Below, piece after piece: positions 15,799 to 24,845 of a stretch of DNA of 64,000 nt. The DNA lies in contig NZ_LVYD01000124.1 of the NCBI RefSeq assembly GCF_002077945.1, positions 496,001 through 560,000 on the forward strand. The letters are read 5' to 3'. The notes below the pieces were generated by a model. It saw only the letters and a list, made by a program, of their open reading frames with translations. It was not told the DNA's origin and did no database searches. Made by a program: the position numbers and the translations under genes. The DNA comes from Niastella vici (lineage in GTDB: Bacteria > Bacteroidota > Bacteroidia > Chitinophagales > Chitinophagaceae). The first letter of the stretch is position 1, and every line of letters starts with the position of its first letter.

Positions 15799-16545
15799 TC
15801 AAACTGTTTTAAGCGTATACGATTTATAACCCCATTCTTTAATGTCGATCGCATATTGTGTTTGATCGATCACCGGGCCCCGGCATACCTTTTCCATGGG
15901 TGCGGGAATCTCGTACTGTTCTGCTGCTCTTGCCATCAGATCATCAAAAAGCCATTTAGGAATGATTGTATGGAACTCAGAAGGATATACGAACTGGAAC
16001 GAAAGGATCTGCATCAACAACAGGTGCCAGTGCTGGTCCATTTTTCGCGCAAGCCTTTTCCAGTCGAACGTCTTTCCCTGCTTCAACAATAAATGATTAA
16101 TATCTGCGCCATCATATCGCTCGCGGTTCTGTACATAAATTTTGCACCACACCAATTCTTCCGGTGACAAAATTTTAATGTTAAAGCCCAGGAAATCGAC
16201 AGGATACGCATGCAGGAACCATTCCTCATCGACACGGCAAATATTATTGGGCGTATCAAAAATGATATCGATGTAATATTCTCCTTTAAAGATCTTGGCA
16301 AGCCAGCGAATGTCTGTGAGCTCTGTTCTATATCCTTTGGAACCGAAATATTTCAGGATCCTGGGGTACTCACTGGCTGCGCAGTAAATGTCAAGATCTT
16401 TTGTGTCTCTGTAAATGCCAGTATGATGAAAGATAGCGAAAGCACCCCCTATCATATAGCTGGCGCCACACTCCTGCAACAATTGAAGGGCCTCCCGGTA
16501 AAATTCAAGTGCTTCGGTATTCGCCTTTTCATTCATTGTCATCAT
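15799..16545 (-). CDS. nucleotidyltransferase-fold protein
   Basis: About 248 residues with an MNT/AbiEii-like nucleotidyltransferase fold. The diagnostic G-G-A-F-A-I motif lies near residue 28 and the metal-binding D-T-K-D-L-D-I-Y near 42, followed by a third acidic strand (Y-Y-I-D-I-I-F). The C-terminal half is helical. Starts at 16545, 16542 and 16536 are clustered ATGs; an in-frame extension to 16704 crosses the divergent gene and lacks family character. The coupled downstream gene is a metallophosphoesterase. Related proteins occur as antitoxin/toxin partners and in small-molecule modification, so the role is open. Confidence 0.75.
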   Translation of the reverse strand: MMTMNEKANTEALEFYREALQLLQECGASYMIGGAFAIFHHTGIYRDTKDLDIYCAASEYPRILKYFGSKGYRTELTDIRWLAKIFKGEYYIDIIFDTPNNICRVDEEWFLHAYPVDFLGFNIKILSPEELVWCKIYVQNRERYDGADINHLLLKQGKTFDWKRLARKMDQHWHLLLMQILSFQFVYPSEFHTIIPKWLFDDLMARAAEQYEIPAPMEKVCRGPVIDQTQYAIDIKEWGYKSYTLKTV

Positions 16546-16643
16546 AAAATATTTTTTGCAAAACTGTTGCCTCCCATTCCGTATTATTTGTTCCCCGTTA
16601 TGGGGAAAAATTCCGGAATGAACGATCAAAAACCCGGAACCTG

Positions 16644-16651
16644 TATCTTTG
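16644..16651 (+). promoter_or_regulatory. TAnnTTTG promoter box for the DUF481 gene
   Basis: TATCTTTG matches the consensus and ends 6 bp before the ATG at 16658, so transcription would start at or next to the start codon. Confidence 0.5.
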
Positions 16652-16657
16652 GCCATT

Positions 16658-17404
16658 ATGAAAACTGTGCATTTTGGCTTGTTTATGGTCATATGTTTGT
16701 GCACCCGGCCATTGGCAGGGATGGCCCAGTTCAGTGACTCCGTTAATTACTACGTTAATTTTGCTGGAACCGGTAATTTAAACAGAACGAATACCGGCAC
16801 CACCTACCTGCTGAATAATGTGCTGCGTTTTCAGGTAGATAAAAAGAAATTTTCAGTCAATAGCCTGATAAGCCATCTTTATGGCCAGAACCCCGTATCA
16901 AAAACGAACGACGATTTTTTTACCATTATCAATGTCGATCTTTTAAAGGGCGTACAAAAGTTTTATTATTGGGCATTGGCAGACTATGAAAAAAGTTTCT
17001 CCTTAAAAGTTGACAACCGGTTTCAGGCCGGTGCAGGCGTTGGATATTCTTTTGTAAAAAATGCCAACGCAAACCTGGAATTAAGCGATGGACTTTTATT
17101 CGAAACGGTGGATCTGAGTATACCCGACCAACGCGGGCAAACCAGTTACCAGATCGTTCGAAATTCGGCACGGTTGAAATACCGGTTTATTATTAAAGGG
17201 ATCTTCCGCTTCGAGGGCACCAACTTTTATCAGCCCTCGCTTTCTGATGGCAGTGATTACATCCTGAAATTAAATAACAATTTTTCGGTCAATCTGTATA
17301 AATGGCTACACCTCACTACTTCGTTTAATTATAACCGGCAGAATATTACCTCCACTGAGAATTTATTCTTAAGCTATGGATTGATGGTGGAGAAATACTT
17401 TTAA
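16658..17404 (+). CDS. DUF481-type outer-membrane beta-barrel protein
   Basis: A 248-residue secreted protein with a signal peptide (hydrophobic segment from about residue 5 and A-G-M-A-Q as the likely cleavage region near 24). The rest alternates aromatic and polar residues in beta-barrel style and ends in phenylalanine (E-K-Y-F), the usual signal for barrel insertion. It resembles DUF481/YdiY-like proteins of unknown function. The ATG at 16658 is preferred over the TTG at 16649, which would lie inside the promoter box. It is divergent from the nucleotidyltransferase gene. Confidence 0.75.
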   Translation: MKTVHFGLFMVICLCTRPLAGMAQFSDSVNYYVNFAGTGNLNRTNTGTTYLLNNVLRFQVDKKKFSVNSLISHLYGQNPVSKTNDDFFTIINVDLLKGVQKFYYWALADYEKSFSLKVDNRFQAGAGVGYSFVKNANANLELSDGLLFETVDLSIPDQRGQTSYQIVRNSARLKYRFIIKGIFRFEGTNFYQPSLSDGSDYILKLNNNFSVNLYKWLHLTTSFNYNRQNITSTENLFLSYGLMVEKYF

Positions 17405-17489
17405 GCGGCTGGGCAACTATTCCGTGCAGGCGCTAACGGGCTCCCCGCTGTCCCTTTCTTTATAGGCCACTAAGCCCTTTTAGCATACT

Positions 17490-17503
17490 TTGACTTAAAT
17501 CAA
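17490..17503. promoter_or_regulatory. Crp/Fnr-type binding site (TTGAC-N4-ATCAA)
   Basis: TTGACTTAAATCAA lies 153 bp before the YfiR gene in the 251-bp gap that also must hold the operon promoter. It is identical in its half sites to those at 9489 and 27065. Confidence 0.5.
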
Positions 17504-17655
17504 ATGATACATATTACCGGTAAATAATCTGGCAAAATACTCTTATTTCCAGATTTAATACCCCCTTCCCATTCATTTAGCTGCAATAGAATTAACAATT
17601 TCCGTTCTTATTATAGTAAACCCAGGCCTGAAACTCAATTGAGATCCGGCTAACT

Positions 17656-18189
17656 ATGAAAATAAGTATTAAAATATTGAAGCTGCTTTGTTTGACCTGC
17701 ATGTTTTTGCTGTCACTCTTTAAAGTGCAGGCGCAACATGAAACGGATTATACGATACAGGCCAACCTTATTTACCGCTTCACAAAATACATTGACTGGC
17801 CCGCTAATAAAAAGTCGGGCGATTTCAACATCGGTATTGTAGGAGATTCGCCGTTATATGATGATCTGAAAAGCTTTATGAACAACAAAACTGTCGACAA
17901 CCAGAAAATCGTTGTAACTAAAGTATCTGGTTCAGACAGCTATACAAACTACCACATTATTTTCATCAGTGAAGAGAACAGTGGCAGTTTAAAAAAGCTC
18001 GCTGCGCTTACAGCAAATTCCCCGGTATTAATTATCACAGAATATAATGGCCTTGCAAACAAGGGGTCGTGCATAAATTTCATTACGCTCAATAACCGTT
18101 TGAAAATAGAGATCAACAAGAATAATGCTGACCAACGAAGTTTGCACATTGCATCTGAATTACTTGATCTGGCGATAATTATAAAATAA
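17656..18189 (+). CDS. YfiR family periplasmic protein
   Basis: A 177-residue protein with an N-terminal signal peptide (cleavage after V-Q-A-Q near residue 27) and a YfiR/DUF4154 domain: A-N-L-I-Y-R-F-T-K-Y-I-D-W-P near 37-50, G-I-V-G-D-S near 60, and the closing S-E-L-L-D-L-A near 170. In Pseudomonas YfiR is a periplasmic inhibitor of the diguanylate cyclase YfiN. Here it precedes a TonB receptor (8 bp gap) and a large hybrid sensor kinase, so a ligand-relay role between receptor and kinase is more likely than c-di-GMP control. No GGDEF protein is nearby. Confidence 0.85.
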   Translation: MKISIKILKLLCLTCMFLLSLFKVQAQHETDYTIQANLIYRFTKYIDWPANKKSGDFNIGIVGDSPLYDDLKSFMNNKTVDNQKIVVTKVSGSDSYTNYHIIFISEENSGSLKKLAALTANSPVLIITEYNGLANKGSCINFITLNNRLKIEINKNNADQRSLHIASELLDLAIIIK

Positions 18190-18197
18190 AAATAACC

Positions 18198-20492
18198 ATG
18201 GCCCCGAAATCTGCATCTCTTATGAGAACCATTTTTATTAAAAGAACGCTTTGCCTGCTGGCAATGTCTACTGTGACAGGTACTATAACTTACAGTCAGA
18301 CAGACTCTGCAAAACTGGCACGTTTAAGTCTGAAAGACCTCCTGAACGTACAGATCACCACAGCAAGCAAAACGTCGCAGGACCTGGAAATGGCGCCGGC
18401 TACTGCCATTGTGATCACCCGGGAGCAGATCAAATCGCGGGGATACCAATCGTTGTTAGATGTGCTGTATGATCTGCCTGATATGAAGGTAGATGACAAA
18501 GTGCGCTCCCACCTCCATAATAATTTTGTGATGCGGGGCACGCCGGGCCAGGAAAAATTTATTATAATGCTCGATGGCATGCGTATCTCGTCTCCTACAA
18601 ATGAAACCATGCCTATCCTTGAAAATTATCCCGTTAACCTGGCAGAACAGATCGAAATAGTACTGGGCCCTGCTTCGGCGCTTTATGGTGCAGACGCGGT
18701 ATCGGGCGTGATCAATCTCATTACAAAAAAGTCTTCTTCCAAAAAAGAGTTAAAGATCGATGCTACATCGATGGCCGGCAGTTATGGTTATACAAACAAT
18801 ACGCTATTCATTGCCAAAAAATTAAGCGATCATGCCAGTCTCACTGTTTCCGGTCAATATAGTCATAACCAGGGAGCCGACTATACCAAATTGTACAAAG
18901 ATTCCTTACTCAATACCGAAGGATACAGAACAGGCACTTTCAATACCATTTTCGGGCCAATGACCCCCAAAACGCCCGTAAACAGCAGGATAGAAATGCC
19001 ATTGAAAGCATACAATGTATACGCATCGTTGCATATTGATGAGTTTTCGCTCTCGGTTTTCAAGAACTATGCACAAACACCCACATTTTACGAAGAGAAT
19101 CCCAGCAATGCCGTTTATAACAAAGATGTTTTCATGGGTCAGGGTATCAATATGGCAAGCGCTTCCTATAAAAAATCATTTGGAAAGATCACCTCTACTT
19201 CCACGCTGCTGGCCAGTGAATATATCATGAACCCGAAATCGAATTACAGAAACCTTTTTTCGGGAATGGAACCGGCTTACAAATATTCTTTTGGCTCGCT
19301 GGTGAAGGGGGAAGAACAGGTTGACTGGAAAGCATCGGAGAAATTCAACCTAACGGGTGGTGTTACCTACGAGAGTTATTATTCCATTCCCACCAGTGCC
19401 GATCTGGCCACGCCCGTTGATGTGAGCGGAGATCTGCATGGAACCTATATCGGCACAAAGACCTATTATACGCCCAATGGCCTCGATGCTAAATTCTATA
19501 CACTGAGGTATCGAAACACCGGTACTTATTTACAGGTGCAATATGCGCCGGTTCCAACCCTGAATTTTACTTTTGGCGCCCGGCATGATGTTAATTCAAG
19601 GTATGGGAGCACCTTAAACCCAAGGGCCGGGGTGGTTTACAGGCCAACCAGTAAAACAACAATTAAAGCACTGTATGGCACCGCCTTCCTTGCTCCTACC
19701 ACGTTTGATTGTTATGCTTATTATGGCGCCTTTGAAACAGGTGATTCCGGAAGAACTTTCCGTTCCAATTTTATGCATTTGCCCAATCCTTATCTCAAAC
19801 CCATTATCTCTAAAAATGCTGAGGTAAGCGTTAGCCACTATTTCACCAATAATTTCAATGTAACAATTGATGCCTATTATACCGTTCTTTCAGGGCTACA
19901 TGAATTTGCCGATGATAATAAAGCGACCCATCTGTACCATAACATGTTTAATGGTATACCAGTTGGGTATGTTGAAGTATTTGTGAATCAAACCAGGCAG
20001 GTTAATTACGGCGGAAGCGTTCAGTTAAATTACAAGCATTCCATTGGCGGTCTCTGCCTTAATTCTTACCTGTCGGTAAGTCACACAAACGGATTTGATG
20101 ATTATTCGCGCAAAGATCCGAACCTGCCTAAGGTGAAGCTTGAATTTATTTCTCCTTTTATGCTTCATGCGGGTACCGATATGATAGCTGGAAAATTCAC
20201 CTGTTCGCCCCGGCTGATCCTGATGGGCAGGCAAAACCTTACAGGCATCACCAATGACATGGCGGCTGTTCGCAAACGCCAAACGATTGCAGGATATGCG
20301 TTAATGAACGTATCGTTAAGATATAATGTATTTAAAAAACTGGCTGTTTTTACCAATATCACCAATGCGCTTAACCAGCATTACAAAAGTGTAGGCTTCA
20401 ATATGGACCTCACAAAAAAGAACACCGAACTTTTTCATGGCCAGTATGAAGACCCGATAAGGATAATGGGCGGTTTAAACTTTACTTTCTGA
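18198..20492 (+). CDS. TonB-dependent outer-membrane receptor
   Basis: A 764-residue receptor. After a signal peptide (cleavage near residue 33) comes a plug domain from about 45 to 175, including A-T-A-I-V-I-T-R-E-Q-I near 68 and the plug ending V-S-G-V-I-N-L-I-T near 170. A long beta-barrel follows and ends in F-T-F, the expected C-terminal aromatic. It lacks the carboxypeptidase-like N-terminal domain of SusC proteins and no SusD gene is beside it, so it resembles siderophore, vitamin B12 or metal-chelate receptors rather than glycan importers. It sits between YfiR and a hybrid kinase with very small gaps. Alternative ATG at 18222. Confidence 0.9.
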   Translation: MAPKSASLMRTIFIKRTLCLLAMSTVTGTITYSQTDSAKLARLSLKDLLNVQITTASKTSQDLEMAPATAIVITREQIKSRGYQSLLDVLYDLPDMKVDDKVRSHLHNNFVMRGTPGQEKFIIMLDGMRISSPTNETMPILENYPVNLAEQIEIVLGPASALYGADAVSGVINLITKKSSSKKELKIDATSMAGSYGYTNNTLFIAKKLSDHASLTVSGQYSHNQGADYTKLYKDSLLNTEGYRTGTFNTIFGPMTPKTPVNSRIEMPLKAYNVYASLHIDEFSLSVFKNYAQTPTFYEENPSNAVYNKDVFMGQGINMASASYKKSFGKITSTSTLLASEYIMNPKSNYRNLFSGMEPAYKYSFGSLVKGEEQVDWKASEKFNLTGGVTYESYYSIPTSADLATPVDVSGDLHGTYIGTKTYYTPNGLDAKFYTLRYRNTGTYLQVQYAPVPTLNFTFGARHDVNSRYGSTLNPRAGVVYRPTSKTTIKALYGTAFLAPTTFDCYAYYGAFETGDSGRTFRSNFMHLPNPYLKPIISKNAEVSVSHYFTNNFNVTIDAYYTVLSGLHEFADDNKATHLYHNMFNGIPVGYVEVFVNQTRQVNYGGSVQLNYKHSIGGLCLNSYLSVSHTNGFDDYSRKDPNLPKVKLEFISPFMLHAGTDMIAGKFTCSPRLILMGRQNLTGITNDMAAVRKRQTIAGYALMNVSLRYNVFKKLAVFTNITNALNQHYKSVGFNMDLTKKNTELFHGQYEDPIRIMGGLNFTF

Positions 20493-20512
20493 TAATGTAT
20501 GCCCCTTAAACC

Positions 20513-23500
20513 ATGAAAATAAACATTACCATAAAGAAGAGGATTTACTGGAGCTTTACCGTGCTGGTATCATTGTTTGTGATCAACGGTATTATAACTT
20601 TCATTACGCTGCACAACAACAAAAAGTCATCCGCCTATCTATCCCAGGTGATCGACCCTTCACTTCAAACATTGGATAATTTTGAAAAGATGATGGTTGA
20701 ATCAAAAATGTATACTACCAACTGGGTGTTTTTAAGATACAAGCAGAAGGACAAAAATTCATTGAAAAAACTGCAGAGCTTTGATTACCTGAAATTAAGG
20801 TCACGTATCAATAGTTATGCGCAATTCTGGCCAAATACAAATTGGGCCGACAGCTTAAATAAGGTTTATTCGGGCTTTGATGAGGTGCTTGTTATGGAAA
20901 AAGCCATAATGGCCTCCTTAAAGATGTTTGACGACTATGATGATGCGGTTACCAAGCTGGTGGCTGAAACGAAGCTGGAAGAAGCAGTACTCCCACGTAC
21001 CGATGCATTAATAAATTCCTTACACAATATCAGCTCTTACATCCAAAGTATCAGGGAGCGGGAAAACAGCAAACTCACCCGTTCTACTGCGGAACTTAGG
21101 ATACTTATCATTTTACTGGCTGTAACCATCGTTTTAGCCGGTTTTTTTCTATCCTTATACCTGGCTAATAAGATCATTAGTCCGGTCAACAAAATAAGAT
21201 CCATCATAAACGACCTGGGCAAAGGCATTATCCGCCGTATAGATTATCCGGTACACAGGGATGAGATCGGTGACATGGTGCAATCGGTGAATAATCTTTC
21301 TGAAAATCTGCGGGGAACGGCCAATTTCGCCTACGAGGTTGGAAAAAGGAATTTTAATATCCCGTTTACCCCACTGAGCGATGAAGATACATTGGGCAAA
21401 GCACTCATTTCCATGCGCGATAATTTAAAGACCGGTGAAATGGAATTGATGGAAATGACGGGTTATTTAAACAAAAAGGACCGCCTGTTGCAGGCGGTTG
21501 GTTCTGCAGTTCACGAACTCATCAGTAATAATGATATTGAAACGGCCATTGGCAATGCCATAAAATTGCTGGGCGTACAAATGGGTGTCGACATGATATC
21601 AACCTATCGCAATTATACCGACACCATCGATGATAAAACCTACAGCAGCCAGTTAGCCTGTTGGAATAGCACTACGAATGAAGTTGAATATCATGCGCCC
21701 GAATTTCAACAGGTGTTCGTTTGTTTTACTCCCGTCATAAAGGAAACGTTACAGCGAAATGAAATTTTTCATGGTAATGTTACGCATTTGTCAGCATCGC
21801 CGGTAAAAGAATGGCTCCAAAATAAGGAGGTTAAATCGTTCACGCTTATTCCGGTATTTGCAGCAGGCAGGTTATGGGGTTTCATCAGTATTAAGGATTG
21901 CAAAATAGCACGCGAGTGGACGCGGGCGGAATTTTCTATCCTGGAATCATTCTCCGGCACATTGGGCTCGGCGATCGATCGAATACATATGGAACAACAG
22001 AAAAACAATGCAGAGGCTGCCAGCATTGCCAAAAGTGAATTTATGGCCAACATGAGCCATGAATTGCGTACACCCATGAATGGTATTATTGGCTTTACCG
22101 ACCTTGTGCTAACCACCAACCTTCAAAAAACACAGCGGCAATACCTGCAGAACGTTCAAAAATCAGCTTATAACCTGCTCAATATCATTAATGACATCCT
22201 CGATTTCTCCAAAATAGAGGCAGGAAAGCTGATCATTGACAATGCCTGTTTCAGGCTTGATGAAGTAATTGAAGAAACCGTCGATATTTTATCCATAAAA
22301 GCCCAGGAAAAAGACATTGAGCTTATTTGCAACATAGACCCGCAGATCCCCACTCAATTTTTGGGCGACGCAGTGAGAATAAGACAGATACTGGTAAATC
22401 TCATTGGCAATGCAATCAAATTTACCCTTAAAGGAGAAGTATTTATTACCGTTCGGCAGGAATCGGCCCTCTACGAAAAAAATGACAAGAAATTCATAGA
22501 TCTGGCTATTGCTGTTAAAGATACAGGTATTGGTATCGCTGCTGAAAAGATCAATTCGATCTTTGAAAGTTTTACGCAGGCCGATTCATCAACTACCAGG
22601 AAATTCGGTGGCTCGGGACTGGGCCTTACCATTTCCAAAAGGCTGGCAGAACTAATGGATGGCAATCTTCAGGTAGAAAGTGAATTTGGTAATGGCAGCA
22701 CATTTACGCTGCGCCTTGCCATGGAGATCGTTAACGAGCAGCCTGCTATTTCATTTACCCCGAAGGGTGTGTTAGGGAACATATTGGTGATTGACGATAA
22801 CCTGACCAATTGTAAATTAATGGAGAATATCTTCAGGCATTTGCATATTCCCTGCCAGATCTGTTATAACGGCCCCGAAGCATTAGAGCTCATTGAAAGA
22901 TCCGTTTCAGCCAACAAACAATTTGATCTTATCATAACCGATAATCATATGCCGGAAATGGATGGCATTACACTGGTACAGGAGATCAGGAAAATAATAA
23001 AGAGAGATGAAACACCATTCATACTTATGCTTTCATCGCTTGAAAGAACAATTTTCCAACAGGAAGCTGAAGATATTGGTATAGATAAACTCCTTTCCAA
23101 ACCGGTAAAATTAGGCGAACTCAATAACCTGCTATCGTCCCTTTTTGAAAACCCTTATTCGCAGGCAGTACAACCAGAGCCGGTAACCACGCAGGAAAAA
23201 TTATTTCAGGGAATAAAAATACTGGTGGCAGAAGATAACCCGTTGAACATGGCGCTTATTTCAGAAGTACTGTCAAAAATGGGCGTTGAGGTAATAGAAG
23301 CCGCGAATGGCAGGGAAGCAATTGACCTGGTGATACAACACGATCCTGCGTTGGTGTTTATGGATGTGAACATGCCTGAGATCGACGGCTATTTAGCCAC
23401 CCAGAAAATTCGCCGTTTACCCCAACCCTTTAGCGACGTTCCCATTATTGCACTAACAGCTGATGCCATGAAAGAAGACAAAGAACTCTGCCTGAAAGCA

Positions 23501-23596
23501 GGAATGAACCATTTTATATCCAAACCATTCCGGATTGAAGAAATACAGTTTATTATGAACAATTATGTAAAAAAGAAGATGGCCATAACAAAATAA
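20513..23596 (+). CDS. hybrid sensor histidine kinase with two receiver domains
   Basis: A 1027-residue membrane kinase. Transmembrane helix 1 lies near residues 12-33, a periplasmic four-helix-type sensor at about 34-195, helix 2 near 196-217 and HAMP to about 270. A GAF-like domain follows at about 325-490. The HisKA domain has S-H-E-L-R-T-P with the phospho-His near 516. The ATPase domain has N-L-I-G-N-A near 629, D-T-G-I-G-I near 670 and G-G-S-G-L-G-L near 700. Receiver 1 (about 755-880) has its Asp in I-I-T-D-N; receiver 2 (about 900-1020) in V-F-M-D-V-N. No DNA-binding domain and no separate response regulator are adjacent. It starts 20 bp after the TonB receptor, probably the same operon. 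Confidence 0.92.
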   Translation: MKINITIKKRIYWSFTVLVSLFVINGIITFITLHNNKKSSAYLSQVIDPSLQTLDNFEKMMVESKMYTTNWVFLRYKQKDKNSLKKLQSFDYLKLRSRINSYAQFWPNTNWADSLNKVYSGFDEVLVMEKAIMASLKMFDDYDDAVTKLVAETKLEEAVLPRTDALINSLHNISSYIQSIRERENSKLTRSTAELRILIILLAVTIVLAGFFLSLYLANKIISPVNKIRSIINDLGKGIIRRIDYPVHRDEIGDMVQSVNNLSENLRGTANFAYEVGKRNFNIPFTPLSDEDTLGKALISMRDNLKTGEMELMEMTGYLNKKDRLLQAVGSAVHELISNNDIETAIGNAIKLLGVQMGVDMISTYRNYTDTIDDKTYSSQLACWNSTTNEVEYHAPEFQQVFVCFTPVIKETLQRNEIFHGNVTHLSASPVKEWLQNKEVKSFTLIPVFAAGRLWGFISIKDCKIAREWTRAEFSILESFSGTLGSAIDRIHMEQQKNNAEAASIAKSEFMANMSHELRTPMNGIIGFTDLVLTTNLQKTQRQYLQNVQKSAYNLLNIINDILDFSKIEAGKLIIDNACFRLDEVIEETVDILSIKAQEKDIELICNIDPQIPTQFLGDAVRIRQILVNLIGNAIKFTLKGEVFITVRQESALYEKNDKKFIDLAIAVKDTGIGIAAEKINSIFESFTQADSSTTRKFGGSGLGLTISKRLAELMDGNLQVESEFGNGSTFTLRLAMEIVNEQPAISFTPKGVLGNILVIDDNLTNCKLMENIFRHLHIPCQICYNGPEALELIERSVSANKQFDLIITDNHMPEMDGITLVQEIRKIIKRDETPFILMLSSLERTIFQQEAEDIGIDKLLSKPVKLGELNNLLSSLFENPYSQAVQPEPVTTQEKLFQGIKILVAEDNPLNMALISEVLSKMGVEVIEAANGREAIDLVIQHDPALVFMDVNMPEIDGYLATQKIRRLPQPFSDVPIIALTADAMKEDKELCLKAGMNHFISKPFRIEEIQFIMNNYVKKKMAITK

Positions 23597-24041
23597 TTCA
23601 GTAAACAGATTTTCATACAACATTAAGGAGTACTACCTATTTAATAAACAGTTTGCCGGCCATAATAGAAAATAACAAAACTTAATATTACTATTACATA
23701 TATCATCCAATAGCCTCTGCAAAAAGATCCAGCTCAATACCTGTGGAATATTTAACCCTAAATCGCCTTAAATATGACACCAGTTGTTACCTGCAATTGC
23801 CACAGGCATTTGCGGATATCCTTTTTTTTACTGCTCTGGATGTTTTCTTATGTTCAAATGATAGATCAGTTACGGCTCGATCTGTCTACACTCAAATGCA
23901 ATACAAACACCAGTAATACAACCACTCATTAAAAGCGATTCCATGAAAAAATTTATCCGATCATCGATCCGTTTTTTCAGGTTCCGGGTAAAATATAAAG
24001 CGCTTAGAAGCATTATTACTACGGTTTAATAAAGGGCACAA
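23597..24041. other. 445-bp intergenic region, largely featureless
   Basis: No convincing gene over most of its length; A+T-rich with scattered stops. No terminator hairpin was found after the kinase. No molybdenum-cofactor riboswitch-like structure was recognised. One short frame near its end is listed separately. Confidence 0.5.
23943..24029 (+). CDS. possible 28-residue basic peptide
   Basis: An ATG opens a 28-codon frame ending in TAA. The peptide starts M-K-K-F-I-R-S-S-I-R and holds nine Lys/Arg alternating with Phe, Ile, Val and Leu, so it could form a cationic amphipathic helix. It lies 60 bp before modA. No promoter box or strong ribosome signal supports it and such frames arise by chance, so it is only a candidate. 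Confidence 0.2.
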   Translation: MKKFIRSSIRFFRFRVKYKALRSIITTV

Positions 24042-24068
24042 TTGTTTAGCGCCAAATAGCTAACTTCG
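24042..24068 (+). promoter_or_regulatory. probable promoter of modABC
   Basis: TTG at 24042-24044, 16 bp, then TAACTTCG at 24061-24068, one mismatch from TAnnTTTG. The start codon at 24090 follows 21 bp later. Confidence 0.4.
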
Positions 24069-24089
24069 TCAGTAAATTGGGAGTAGTTG

Positions 24090-24845
24090 ATGAAAAAATT
24101 ATATTTCTCCATTTTACTGGCGGTCGTTACGCTGCAATTAGCTGCCCAAACAAAATTAACGGTTGCCGTTGCTGCCAATATGCAGTACACCATGCAGGAG
24201 CTGAAGGCGGAATTTAACAAAACCGACAAAACGACAATCGATGTGGTAGTGGGCGCATCTGGCAAACTCACGCAACAGATACAACATGGGGCCCCCTTCG
24301 ATATTTTTATATCCGCCGATAAAGAATATCCTCAAAAACTGGCCGATAATCATTTAACGCTCGAGCCGCCTAAAGTATATGCACAGGGCCTGCTGGTTTT
24401 ATGGAGTGTAAAGCCAGCCATTCAACCGGCAAAGGACCTGAAACTTTTATTGGGATCAACTATAAAAAGCATAGCCATTGCCAATCCCCAAACGGCGCCT
24501 TATGGCAGTGCTGCGGAGTTTATTTTAAAGAAATACGCACTGTATGATAAAGTATCCGCCAAACTGGTAACCGGTGAAAGCATTTCGCAAACAAGTCAGT
24601 TCATTGCCACCCAAAACGCCGACATTGGCTTTACCGCAAAATCGGTCGTTATATCAACTGAAATGAAAGGCAAAGGCAAATGGGTGGAATTAAATGCCAG
24701 TGACTACCCCCCTATTGAACAATCGGCAGTGTTGTTAAAACATGCAAAGCAAAGCAATGAGGCAGCAGCCAGAAAATTTTATAACTTCCTCTATTCTACA
24801 AAGGCAAAAGCCATTTATAACAAATTTGGGTATATTGTAAAATGA
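24090..24845 (+). CDS. modA: molybdate ABC transporter substrate-binding protein
   Basis: A 251-residue periplasmic binding protein with a cleavable signal peptide (L-Q-L-A-A-Q near residue 19). ModA features include A-V-A-A-N-M-Q near 26-32, V-V-G-A-S-G-K-L near 54, F-D-I-F-I-S-A-D near 72, N-P-Q-T-A-P-Y-G near 133 and a final Y-I-V-K. It delivers molybdate or tungstate to the ModBC importer. The ATG at 24090 is preferred to a TTG one codon earlier. Its stop overlaps the modB start in ATGA. Assignment is strong from sequence and the complete modABC order. Confidence 0.94.
   Translation: MKKLYFSILLAVVTLQLAAQTKLTVAVAANMQYTMQELKAEFNKTDKTTIDVVVGASGKLTQQIQHGAPFDIFISADKEYPQKLADNHLTLEPPKVYAQGLLVLWSVKPAIQPAKDLKLLLGSTIKSIAIANPQTAPYGSAAEFILKKYALYDKVSAKLVTGESISQTSQFIATQNADIGFTAKSVVISTEMKGKGKWVELNASDYPPIEQSAVLLKHAKQSNEAAARKFYNFLYSTKAKAIYNKFGYIVK

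Noticed and set aside
23597-24089. Molybdenum-cofactor riboswitch before modA
   Set aside because: No conserved core or long paired elements could be recognised in the leader; an RNA profile search would be needed to be certain.
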